Below the pieces are notes generated by a model that did not search any database, was not told the DNA's origin, and saw nothing but the letters and a program-made list of their open reading frames with translations. 64,000 bases of DNA from Synergistes jonesii. Lineage in GTDB: Bacteria; Synergistota; Synergistia; Synergistales; Synergistaceae. Where the stretch lies: assembly GCF_000712295.1 (NCBI RefSeq), contig NZ_JMKI01000004.1, forward strand, positions 24,077-88,076, in the 5' to 3' direction. Positions 7,614-15,519 of this stretch are shown piece after piece. A program made the position numbers and the translations under genes. Each line of letters starts with the position of its first letter. The stretch's first letter is position 1.

Positions 7614-7701
7614 TGGACTTGAGAAGGAATGAGAAAGCACAAACCCGCCGTAATCGCAAATTTTCCAGTATTATACAGTATCGTGAGTGGACTTGAGAAG
7701 G
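7614..7701 (+). repeat. Direct repeat pair between int and tmRNA
   Basis: TGGACTTGAGAAGG occurs at 7614-7627 and 7688-7701, 74 bp apart, each followed by TTGAGAAA-like or ATGAGAAA sequence. They may be arm-type integrase sites of the attachment region. The role is inferred from position. Confidence 0.45.
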
Positions 7702-7713
7702 CTTGAGAAACAA

Positions 7714-7738
7714 ATCAAGCCCCGTGAGGGGGCTTGAT
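7714..7738 (-). terminator. tmRNA terminator
   Basis: ATCAAGCCCC (7714-7723) pairs with GGGGCTTGAT (7729-7738). On the minus strand the stem starts ten bases beyond the tmRNA CCA and is followed by TTTGTTTCT. It is the probable intrinsic terminator of ssrA. Confidence 0.7.
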
Positions 7739-7747
7739 AAAGCGTTC

Positions 7748-8100
7748 TGGTGGAGACGCGGGGAATCGAACCCCGGTCCAACAGAAGACAATCTGGAGGG
7801 CGCTACGTGCGTAGCCTACATTTTAAATTTCAGGGCTGCGGCTCCCACAGGCAGGATACGCTTTCCCAATCCCCTCCTGTATCTCGGACGGCAGCCGAAG
7901 GGCTCTGCTGCGGCCCCAGCCGTCTTTGTGACGCCCTTCCGGTACCCGACGGCGGAAGCGCCGGAGAGCGCGCTGCTTAATTAAGCAGCGAGTGCGTAAT
8001 TGTCTTCGACAATTATTGTTTTGGAGCCGGATTTACGAGGTTTCCCCATCCTCGGCACGCTCCCCCCGACCCTCCGCTGTTGTCGAAACCTGTCGTCCCC
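7748..8100 (-). ncRNA. ssrA: Transfer-messenger RNA (tmRNA)
   Basis: A 353-nt tmRNA that rescues stalled ribosomes with SmpB. The 5' end GGGGACG (8100-8094) pairs with the 3' CGTCTCC before ACCA, forming the alanyl acceptor stem. The T-arm GGGGTTCGATTCCCC is intact. The tag reading frame ends ...VEDNYALAA and TAA (8010-7981), inside the palindrome CGCTGCTTAATTAAGCAGCG. The C-terminal YALAA is the usual protease-recognition end. The exact resume codon is not certain. The smpB gene lies immediately upstream on the same strand. The 3' end is the apparent integration site of the island. Confidence 0.95.
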
Positions 8101-8172
8101 GGAGAAGCTCAATATGCGCGCCGTGCGCTTATATTGGCTTGCGGCATAAAAGCCGCGGGCGGGAATAGTTCC

Positions 8173-8658
8173 CTAATAATCGTCTTCGCCGCGTGACCTG
8201 CGGCGCAGCGCCCTTGACATCTCGCGCTCCGCGTCACGCTCTGCGGCGCTGCCGCGCTTGTCGTGGAGCTGCTTTCCCTTAGCTACGGCAAGCTCTATCT
8301 TTGCGCGCCTGCCCTCTTTAAGGTACATTTTCAACGGCACGAGCGTCAAACCTTTTTCGCGCGTCTTTTCGACGAACCTGCGTATCTCAGCTTTGTGGAC
8401 AAGCAGCTTGCGCGCGCGAAGCGGGTCTTTGTTGTAGATCGTACCTTTTTCGTAAGGCGAGATGTGAACGTTGTAGAGCCACAGCTCGCCCCTTTCGACG
8501 GCCGCAAAGCCGTCTTTGAGGTTAACTCTGCCGTCTCTGACGGATTTTATTTCCGTTCCCGATAAAACAATGCCAACTTCGAAGGAGTCCAATATAAAAT
8601 ATTCATGTCTCGCCTTCCGATTCTGCGCGACTGTTTTATCATCAGGCACATTTTTCAC
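8173..8658 (-). CDS. smpB: SsrA-binding protein SmpB
   Basis: A 161-residue SmpB, the tmRNA partner in trans-translation. Hallmarks are [30 protein letters not shown] and the [10 protein letters not shown] block, with the lysine/arginine-rich C-terminal tail ([10 protein letters not shown]) that enters the ribosomal mRNA channel. It is placed directly upstream of ssrA on the same strand, the common arrangement. A near-consensus promoter lies at 8670-8698. Length is normal for the family. Confidence 0.97.
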   Translation of the reverse strand: MKNVPDDKTVAQNRKARHEYFILDSFEVGIVLSGTEIKSVRDGRVNLKDGFAAVERGELWLYNVHISPYEKGTIYNKDPLRARKLLVHKAEIRRFVEKTREKGLTLVPLKMYLKEGRRAKIELAVAKGKQLHDKRGSAAERDAEREMSRALRRRSRGEDDY

Positions 8659-8669
8659 CTCGTTGCAGG

Positions 8670-8698
8670 ATTATACCTTTTTGAGCAAAATTAGTCAA
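8670..8698 (-). promoter_or_regulatory. smpB-ssrA promoter
   Basis: On the minus strand TTGACT (8693-8698), a 17-nt spacer and TATAAT (8670-8675) give a near-perfect sigma70 promoter just upstream of smpB. It may also feed ssrA. Confidence 0.75.
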
Positions 8699-8846
8699 AT
8701 ATTATTTCAGATAAGCGCAACCCTGCCGAAAGAAAACGAAAAAGTTGCGTTCCACCGTCTAAGCGATACGAATTTCCGCTGGACATCGTGCGACTTTTAG
8801 TCAAAAATATATCTGAGACAAATTTGTATTTTAGGAGGCTTTTCCT

Positions 8847-11654
8847 TTGGATATAAACGACATCTTCCGTGCGATGGGCAGGAGGCGCGAGTGGACTCAG
8901 GGCGACGGCGACAACGGCGAAGGCTGGGAGGCCCCCCCACGCGTGCCGACGGCGCTGCCGCCGGTCAAAAAAACGTGGTTCGCCGTCGCCGCGATATTTG
9001 TACTCTTCGGCGTCGCGCTCCCGTGGCTCGCCTCCTTTCTGACGGAGCTCTGCTGGTTTGAGTCACAGGGCTTCGAATCGGTGTTCTGGCGGCGCTTCTT
9101 CGCGTGGTGGGAGCTCTTCGCAGCCGCAGCGGCCGTCGCTTTCGCGATATTCGCGCTGAACTGGACGGCCGCGCTTCGCAGCGCGTCCGCACAGGACGGA
9201 GAATTTTCCGGCGCGCAGCTGCGAAGGCTCAGGCGCGTCGCGCTCGGCGCGGCTTTCGCCTTCGCGCTGGTGAACGCCTTCTCGGCGGCGGGGATGTGGC
9301 CGGAATTTTTGAAGTTCGCGCACCCGACGCCGTTCGGCGAAAAGGATCCTCTCTTCGGTATAGATGCCGGCTTTTACGTCTTCACTCTGCCGTTCCTCAG
9401 CTTCATACAGGAATGGCTGCGCGGTGTTCTTATATTCGCGCTCGTTGGCACCGCCGCGGCGTACTTTGCGGCGCGCGCCGCTTCTTTCGCTCCGGGGAGA
9501 TTTTTCGTCGCCCCTCGCGCCCGCCTGCACCTTACGGCCTTGGCTTCCGCGGCGCTCGCGCTGTGGGGCGCCGGCTGCTGGCTCGCGCGCTATGAGCTGC
9601 TCTTTTCGCCGACCGGCGTCGTCTTCGGCGCGGGCTACACGGACGAACATGTGATACTACCGGCCCTCACCGTGCTGGCCTTTGCGCTGTTCGCCGCCGC
9701 GGCTCTGCTCTTCGTGAACTTTTTCAAGCCGGCCTGGAAGTTCTCCGCAATCCTCATCGGCGCGCTGCTCGTTGCGGGCTTCGCGTCGCGCACGCTTCTG
9801 CCCGGAGTGGTGCAGCAGTACGTCGTCAAGCCGAACGAGTACGAGAGGGAGAAAAAATATCTTGACTTCCATCTCGAATTTACACGGCGGGGCTTCGGGC
9901 TCAACCGCGTGACCTCGGTGGCCTTTACGCCGGAAGCGGAGGTGACGGCCGCCGAGCTCGCGGCCGAGAACGAAACTGTGCGGGATATACGCATGTGGGA
10001 TTACTCGCCGCTGCTGCGCACCTATAAGCAGCTCCAGGCGATAAGGACCTATTACAACTTCCACGACGTATTCATCGACCGCTATTCGGTCAACGGACGC
10101 GGCCGTCAGGTGATACTCGGCGTGCGCGAGCTCGACCTTTCGAAGCTTCAAAATCCGACGTGGGTGAACACGCATCTTGAATTCACGCACGGCTTCGGCG
10201 TCGTGATGAACCCGGTCAACGAAATAGCGGAAGGGGGGATGCCCCTATTCTTCATGAAGGATATCCCGGTGCGCTCGACGGTCGACATACCGCTGTCGCG
10301 TCCCGAGGTCTATTACGGCACGGGGCGCTACTCCTACGTCCTCGTCAAGACCGGCGTCAAGGAATTCGACTACCCAATGGGAGATTCTAACGTGCGCACG
10401 ACTTACGACGAGAACGGCGGGGTGCCGATAGGCTCGCTGTGGAAGAGAATCCTTTTCGCGCTCCGCTTCCACGATTCCGAGATACTCTTCACCGGAGCCC
10501 TTAATAAAGAAAGCCGCATACTTTACAACAGAAATATTCGCGAAGCCTTCGCGAAGGTGGCGCCATTCCTTATATACGACGCAGAGAGCTATCCGGTCCT
10601 CGCCGGCGGGCGCATCAAGTGGGTGCAGGAGGCTTTCACGTGGACGGAGCGCTATCCATATTCTAAGCCCTTTGCCGCGAACGACGCGACTCTTTCGCAC
10701 TTCTTCGGCGTGAACTACCTGCGCAACAGCGTCAAAGGAGTCGCCGACGCCTACACGGGGCAGCTGGAATTCTTCGCCTTCGACGAGAGCGACCCGATCC
10801 TTTGCACGTGGAAGAAGATTTTCCCCGCGCTATTCAGGGACAAATCGGGAATCTCCGATGAAATGCGCGCGCATCTGCGCTACCCGGAGGATTTCTTCGA
10901 GGTGCAGACGGAGGTCTATACGACCTATCATATGACGGACACGAACACTTACTACAACCGCGAGGACGTCTGGGAGGTCACGCCGGTCGGCCGCGAGAAG
11001 CGCATAGAGCCGAACTACGTGACGATGAAGCTGTGGGGACAGAAGTCGCCGGAATTCGCGATAATCGTCCCCTACATGCCGCTCGGGCGCGACAACCTTA
11101 TAGGCTGGATGGCCGGACGCTGCGACCCGGAAAATTACGGCGAACTGCTCGTCTACCATTTCCCGAAGCAGAAGCTGATATACGGCCCGGGGCAGGTCGA
11201 AGCCCTTATCGATCAGAACCCGGAGATATCCGCGCAGCTTTCGCTGTGGAGCCAGCGCGGCTCGGACGTTATACGCGGCGATCTGCTCGTCATCCCTATA
11301 GGCAGATCGCTGCTCTACGTGCAGCCCCTCTACCTTAAAGCGGAGAAGGGGGAGCTGCCCGAGCTGAAGCGCGTCATCGTCTCAACGGGAGGACGCGTAG
11401 CGTGGGGCGAGAACTTCGGCGCGGCGCTAGAAAAGCTGATGGGGCGTAAAGTGGCGACATCCGCGGCCCCGAAGGCGAAGGCCGCCGAAGAGGGCGCCGC
11501 CGAAGCGCCGGATATAAAATCTCTCGCGCGCAAAGCCGCGCTCCTCTACGACGAGGCGATCTCGGCGCAAAAGAACGGAGAGTGGGCGGCCTACGGAGAA
11601 AAGATAAAGAAGCTGGGGGAGGTGCTGTCTAAGCTGAAGGGGCCTGAAGAGTGA
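8847..11654 (+). CDS. UPF0182 family membrane protein
   Basis: A 935-residue integral membrane protein of the UPF0182 (COG1615) family, whose function is unknown. The N-terminal ~300 residues carry about seven membrane segments. A large extracytoplasmic region follows, with the conserved WVNTHLEFTHGFG and LWSQRGSDVIRGDLLVIP blocks. The C-terminal ~90 residues are Ala/Lys/Glu-rich and coiled-coil-like. The start is the TTG at 8847, 8 nt after AGGAGG. It overlaps the next membrane-protein gene by a few bases, so the two are probably cotranslated. Confidence 0.9.
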   Translation: MDINDIFRAMGRRREWTQGDGDNGEGWEAPPRVPTALPPVKKTWFAVAAIFVLFGVALPWLASFLTELCWFESQGFESVFWRRFFAWWELFAAAAAVAFAIFALNWTAALRSASAQDGEFSGAQLRRLRRVALGAAFAFALVNAFSAAGMWPEFLKFAHPTPFGEKDPLFGIDAGFYVFTLPFLSFIQEWLRGVLIFALVGTAAAYFAARAASFAPGRFFVAPRARLHLTALASAALALWGAGCWLARYELLFSPTGVVFGAGYTDEHVILPALTVLAFALFAAAALLFVNFFKPAWKFSAILIGALLVAGFASRTLLPGVVQQYVVKPNEYEREKKYLDFHLEFTRRGFGLNRVTSVAFTPEAEVTAAELAAENETVRDIRMWDYSPLLRTYKQLQAIRTYYNFHDVFIDRYSVNGRGRQVILGVRELDLSKLQNPTWVNTHLEFTHGFGVVMNPVNEIAEGGMPLFFMKDIPVRSTVDIPLSRPEVYYGTGRYSYVLVKTGVKEFDYPMGDSNVRTTYDENGGVPIGSLWKRILFALRFHDSEILFTGALNKESRILYNRNIREAFAKVAPFLIYDAESYPVLAGGRIKWVQEAFTWTERYPYSKPFAANDATLSHFFGVNYLRNSVKGVADAYTGQLEFFAFDESDPILCTWKKIFPALFRDKSGISDEMRAHLRYPEDFFEVQTEVYTTYHMTDTNTYYNREDVWEVTPVGREKRIEPNYVTMKLWGQKSPEFAIIVPYMPLGRDNLIGWMAGRCDPENYGELLVYHFPKQKLIYGPGQVEALIDQNPEISAQLSLWSQRGSDVIRGDLLVIPIGRSLLYVQPLYLKAEKGELPELKRVIVSTGGRVAWGENFGAALEKLMGRKVATSAAPKAKAAEEGAAEAPDIKSLARKAALLYDEAISAQKNGEWAAYGEKIKKLGEVLSKLKGPEE

Positions 11655-12085
11655 TGTTACTTCTCTTCGGGGCCTTCGCGGCGCTTGTAGCCGCGCTCTT
11701 GGGGCTGTGCTTTTACGTCTTTTCCGCCTATGTGATGTACAGGATAGGGGATAAATTCGGAATTGGCTCCTTTTTCGAGTTCTTGATACCTTTTTACAAC
11801 CTGCTGCTGCTCTGCGACTGTGCGGGGGTGACGCGATGGACCGCCGCGGCGATGGCCTTCGCTCCTTTTGCCGCGCTCTTGTCTCTTTTTGCGCGCGGCG
11901 CCTTTCGCAGCGTCGTGCTGTGCTCTGCCGCGGCGCTCTTTATTTTTTCGTGGGGCTATCTGTGGGGAAGCGTCGCGCGCAGGCTCGGGAAAAATTTTCT
12001 GCTCTGGGGAGCGAGCTCCGTTCTCTTCGGAGGCATACCCGTCCTCTTCCTCGCCTTCGACCAATCGCTGCCTCCGAGGCGTTGA
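11654..12085 (+). CDS. Small multi-pass membrane protein
   Basis: A 143-residue protein with four or five hydrophobic segments and no enzyme motif. The pattern YRIGDKFGIGSFFEFLIPFYNLLLL and a later RLGKNFLLWG resemble the DUF5684-type small inner-membrane proteins, with weak confidence. It starts inside the UPF0182 stop (GTG at 11651 or ATG at 11654), indicating translational coupling. A role with the UPF0182 protein is plausible but not shown. Confidence 0.65.
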   Translation: MLLLFGAFAALVAALLGLCFYVFSAYVMYRIGDKFGIGSFFEFLIPFYNLLLLCDCAGVTRWTAAAMAFAPFAALLSLFARGAFRSVVLCSAAALFIFSWGYLWGSVARRLGKNFLLWGASSVLFGGIPVLFLAFDQSLPPRR

Positions 12086-12114
12086 CAGCGCACGGCATAA
12101 ATATAAAATACGTG

Positions 12115-13002
12115 ATGAAAAAGATTATATATTGGGGTGTTTCTGTGAGATTCTTTAAAATACTTTTTTTGACGATAGCAGTGACGGCGCCCTTTTCTCT
12201 CCGGGCTTCCGCCGCCTCGACCGCGAGCCTGGACGCGATGATACACGAACAGATGTCAGGCGAGACGCAGGGCGCGCCGCTTTCGCACGACGCGGCGCAG
12301 GGGGACGGCGCTCATAATAGCAGCGAAGCGGCGAAGGGCGCCGAAGAGGCGCGGCCGCAGGCGCATGAGGAAGGGGCGGCCTCTCCCGCGGAGCAGCCGG
12401 CGGCGAGCGCAGCGCTGGAGGAGCCGGCGCCGGCCGAGCTGCCGGAGGTATACGAAATATCGCTCGGGCTTATCGCCGACGCAGACAGGCGCGGAAAGAC
12501 GCGCTCTCTCTCCGAAGAATTTTACGCGTCAGGGCGCCGCGACAAGGCCGCGTCCGTTATCGGACGCGCGCTCGGAGAGGAGAATGATTTTTCCCTTCAC
12601 TACCTCGGCTCCTTCTGCCTGAAGACCCTTCCGGCCGCAGGCGACAGGGAGGCGCAGGCGGAATTCCTGACCGGGCTGATGCGCGGCTATTCGAGGTGCG
12701 GCGTGCTGATGTTCACGACAGATGCGGTCAAGGCTTTCGCCGTTTATCCTCCGAGCCGCGGAAGCGCGTGGAAGGCCGTTCCCGACGGCGCCGCGCGGGC
12801 TGCCAAAGGCGAACGCGTTTACAAAGGCGACGCAGTCGTCTTCATCCCCTTCCCCTACGGCACGAGATTCACAGTAGACCTTACCGCGAAGAACGGCGCG
12901 AACGTGAAGATGTGGAAGATTCTTCCCGGGAGCTCCGTCGTCAGAAACTGGCAGGGCGGAGTATGGGAAAAGGAGATCACCGTTGTAGGAGCGGTGAAAT
13001 GA
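12115..13002 (+). CDS. Hypothetical secreted protein with Ala/Glu/Pro-rich linker
   Basis: About 295 residues. A signal peptide (FFKILFLTIAVTAPFSLRAS) is followed by a low-complexity Ala/Glu/Pro region (about 45-120). A globular C-terminal part includes GTRFTVDLTAKNGANVKMWK and looks beta-rich. Two starts are possible: ATG at 12115 with no clear ribosome site, or GTG at 12145 behind GGGGTG. I recognise no family. The next gene, also secreted, starts 20 bp on, so the pair probably forms an operon of exported proteins. Confidence 0.6.
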   Translation: MKKIIYWGVSVRFFKILFLTIAVTAPFSLRASAASTASLDAMIHEQMSGETQGAPLSHDAAQGDGAHNSSEAAKGAEEARPQAHEEGAASPAEQPAASAALEEPAPAELPEVYEISLGLIADADRRGKTRSLSEEFYASGRRDKAASVIGRALGEENDFSLHYLGSFCLKTLPAAGDREAQAEFLTGLMRGYSRCGVLMFTTDAVKAFAVYPPSRGSAWKAVPDGAARAAKGERVYKGDAVVFIPFPYGTRFTVDLTAKNGANVKMWKILPGSSVVRNWQGGVWEKEITVVGAVK

Positions 13003-13021
13003 CAAAGGAGGCGATGCTCTT

Positions 13022-13765
13022 ATGAAAAAATTTATCGCGCTCGCAGCCGTTGCGCTCGTAGCGATGTCCGGCACGCCCTCCGCGGCGCCCGCCGACACGT
13101 GCTGGGATGAGTTCATCGCGCGCGAGGCGGAAAGAGAGAAAATCCGCGCCGAAGGGCCGGAATATTTTTCGAAGATAGCGCTGCTTGCGCCGCAGGGCGG
13201 CGACGCCGAGCTGTGGAGGCTCTCCTGCTCGGCCCCGACGCAGGAGATGCGCGCCGCCGCTTCGGCGGCTCTTGTAAAAAAATGGTTTCCCGGCGGCGAT
13301 CCGGCCAACTGGGAATCCGTGACGGGATTTTTCCCGAGCTCAAGCTTCACGCCGAAGCAGCTCGTAGCGGTGAACGCGCTCTTTAACGCGGTGGATGCGC
13401 TCTCGCGTGTCGAGGGGGGAAAATATTCCGCCGCCTGGCTGATGACGCGCTTCGCAAAATCGTCGCGGGCCAAGCTCTGCTTCATAGACGAGATGCCGGA
13501 GTATTTCAGAAAAGTCCTCGACGATCTGATCGCCGAGACGAAAATGCCCGGGGACTGGTCGAGCAGCAGAATTGCAGGGCCTTACCCCTTTGTGCCGCTC
13601 TATGGCGGAGAGAGGTCGATGAGTTACGCGACGGCTAACGGCCTGCAGTTCCTCGACGGCGCCGGAGCCGTGGCGAACTTCGGCCCCTACGCCTGGGACA
13701 GGGCGCGCGGCTTCGTCTACCGCATCGTAGACCGTAGCGACCGAGGATTCTGGCTGCGCGACTGA
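13022..13765 (+). CDS. Hypothetical secreted protein
   Basis: A 247-residue protein with a clear signal peptide (MKKFIALAAVALVAMSGTPSAAPA). The mature part contains two cysteines in the N-terminal half and a Gly/Tyr-rich C-terminus. No family is recognised. The start is supported by AAAGGAGGCG upstream. It shares the exported, no-domain character of the gene before it; both may be lineage-specific envelope proteins. Confidence 0.6.
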   Translation: MKKFIALAAVALVAMSGTPSAAPADTCWDEFIAREAEREKIRAEGPEYFSKIALLAPQGGDAELWRLSCSAPTQEMRAAASAALVKKWFPGGDPANWESVTGFFPSSSFTPKQLVAVNALFNAVDALSRVEGGKYSAAWLMTRFAKSSRAKLCFIDEMPEYFRKVLDDLIAETKMPGDWSSSRIAGPYPFVPLYGGERSMSYATANGLQFLDGAGAVANFGPYAWDRARGFVYRIVDRSDRGFWLRD

Positions 13766-13799
13766 TCCGCGCAGACAGATGCGTCGTAAAGCAAAGTCT

Positions 13800-13830
13800 G
13801 CCGCGCCATGGCGAAATGCCTTGGCGCGGC
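13800..13830. terminator. Hairpin between convergent genes
   Basis: GCCGCGCC (13800-13807) pairs with GGCGCGGC (13823-13830), with extra pairing TGGC/GCC inside. It lies between the secreted-protein gene and the converging TPR-like gene and may terminate both. There is no long T-run. Confidence 0.45.
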
Positions 13831-13858
13831 GGCTCGTCCGTTATAGGCGTAAAAATTT

Positions 13859-14776
13859 TTACCCTTCGTCCATTTCTTCGAGGATGTCGGCGGTTTCCGA
13901 CAGCGCTTCGGCTTCGATCTCGTCGGTGTCCCTTCCATCCTTTTCCATCTTCGCAAGACGCTTTTTCGCCTTTTCGATCCGATCGAGGATTCCCGCGTCC
14001 TCGTAGCCTTCGCGCAGCGCTTTTTTATCTTTTTCATCGGAGAGGTTGTCGGTCAGGTAGGCGAAGAGAAAGGCCGGCGCGCTTATCGCCGTGAGGCGCT
14101 TGTCAGTCTTGCACCACGGGTCAGCGAGGTACGCCGCGTCGTTCACCGCGTCCTCCATGTCCTCGTCGATCTCGTCGTCTGTGTCCGGGAAATCCCAGAT
14201 GCCGGTGATGAAGAGGGGGACGCAGGGAGAGAGCGATATCGCGTAGTTCGTCGCGTCGCGTACCTCTTCGGGGGAGGCGCTCTTTTCGAGCAGCGCGATC
14301 GCGCGCGCGTGCTCGCCGGCGACTGACTCTGCCGAATCCGTTTCAAGATATGTCATTATGTCGTCGTAGAGCTCAAGGTCGAGCATCGTGCGGTAGAGCA
14401 GGGTACGGCTCGGGTAAAGCCCCTCTTCGTCGAAGCTCGCGAACTCCTTGGCCGTTTCGTAAGCTTCGTCGACGTGCCCCTCCGCGAGAAGAGAGTAGCC
14501 GAGATTCGTCAGCACCGTCATGTAGACGAGCGCGTCCCTGTCGCCCTCGACGAAGGCCGGGATCTCTTTGGCGTCGACTACAGCGCGTATCGAATCGAGA
14601 GCCTCCCTCAGCATGTCGAGGTTTTGGACGCCGTCCTCGTACGCCATCGACTCCCATACGGCGAGTTTGCCGTATGGGCTGTTGGGGTCGAGCGTGAGGA
14701 GCTCTTCGCCGATTTTTTTTATTTCCTCGTCGCTCTCGGCTTCGTCGAGTCTGTTCAAAAGCTCTTCTTTTGTCAT
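13859..14776 (-). CDS. Acidic TPR-like helical protein
   Basis: About 305 residues, strongly acidic and predominantly helical, with repeated helix pairs (for example TVLTNLGYSLLAEGHVDEAYETAKEF) typical of tetratricopeptide-like repeats. It is cytoplasmic, with no signal or membrane segment. I place the start at the ATG 14776 (MTKEELLNRLDEAES) because GGATGGAG lies upstream; the ATG four codons earlier abuts that site. A scaffolding or protein-binding role is likely; the partner is unknown. Confidence 0.6.
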   Translation of the reverse strand: MTKEELLNRLDEAESDEEIKKIGEELLTLDPNSPYGKLAVWESMAYEDGVQNLDMLREALDSIRAVVDAKEIPAFVEGDRDALVYMTVLTNLGYSLLAEGHVDEAYETAKEFASFDEEGLYPSRTLLYRTMLDLELYDDIMTYLETDSAESVAGEHARAIALLEKSASPEEVRDATNYAISLSPCVPLFITGIWDFPDTDDEIDEDMEDAVNDAAYLADPWCKTDKRLTAISAPAFLFAYLTDNLSDEKDKKALREGYEDAGILDRIEKAKKRLAKMEKDGRDTDEIEAEALSETADILEEMDEG

Positions 14777-14825
14777 CAGATACTCCATCCTCTCGGTTTG
14801 TTTTAAATCGTCCGCCTATTATACG

Positions 14826-15380
14826 TTAAACGCCGGATACGACCAACAGCAATGTGTTGCCCCCTTGGAGCTTCATTATATAGGCGAGGTCGCCGTGCCT
14901 GAGCTGCCTCTGTCTGCCGTCGAGCGCCGGCCCGTTGATGCCTAACTGCTCGAGCAGCTTCTGCGCCTCTTTTGCCGAGGTCTGAGGTTCGAAGGACATT
15001 ATCAGCTGCTGGCAGAGACTTGCGAATTCTTCGTCTTCGTCCGGTCCTGCGGCGCCGAATCTATGCGCTTTGGGCACACGCCGCTCGACGGCGTAGGAGA
15101 CCGCGGCGTTCTTGATCATTTTCGTCTCCGGCGCCGTGTTGAAGAAGAGCTGTATCGATTCGTTGTAGTCTATTGCGTAGCTCCCGCCGTCAAAATGCAG
15201 GATTTCCTTTTCTATGCGCTCGTCCGAAAGAGGATATTTTACCCTTTTTGCCGCGATCTTCAAATTCATCGTGAATATGGAAAGCGAGACGCCCGTTCCT
15301 TCTTTTTCGTCGCAGCAGCCTGCGTAGGGGCGCAGCGCGCAGGCGGCGACGACCAGGCAGAGCAGAAAAAATTTTTTCAT
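14826..15380 (-). CDS. Hypothetical secreted protein
   Basis: A 184-residue protein with an N-terminal signal sequence (MKKFFLLCLVVAACALRPYA), possibly with a lipobox-like Cys. The mature region lacks a known domain. The ATG at 15380 follows GAGGTGG. The end is hydrophobic (NTLLLVVSGV). It is divergent from the GH18 gene. Confidence 0.55.
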   Translation of the reverse strand: MKKFFLLCLVVAACALRPYAGCCDEKEGTGVSLSIFTMNLKIAAKRVKYPLSDERIEKEILHFDGGSYAIDYNESIQLFFNTAPETKMIKNAAVSYAVERRVPKAHRFGAAGPDEDEEFASLCQQLIMSFEPQTSAKEAQKLLEQLGINGPALDGRQRQLRHGDLAYIMKLQGGNTLLLVVSGV

Positions 15381-15519
15381 TGTGACGGCCACCTCATTTC
15401 TCAGCTAAGTATCCCGGGCGCGAGATTTAGCGGATTTCAATCCAGATTATAGCAGACGCGCAGGTTAAAATAGTTTTTTTAGGGTAGAATATCATTTGAA
15501 TTGCGGAAGGAGTGTTGCA

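Noticed and set aside
7703..7984. Two plus-strand open frames of 76-93 codons
   Set aside because: They lie antisense over the tmRNA gene; the RNA structure explains the sequence.
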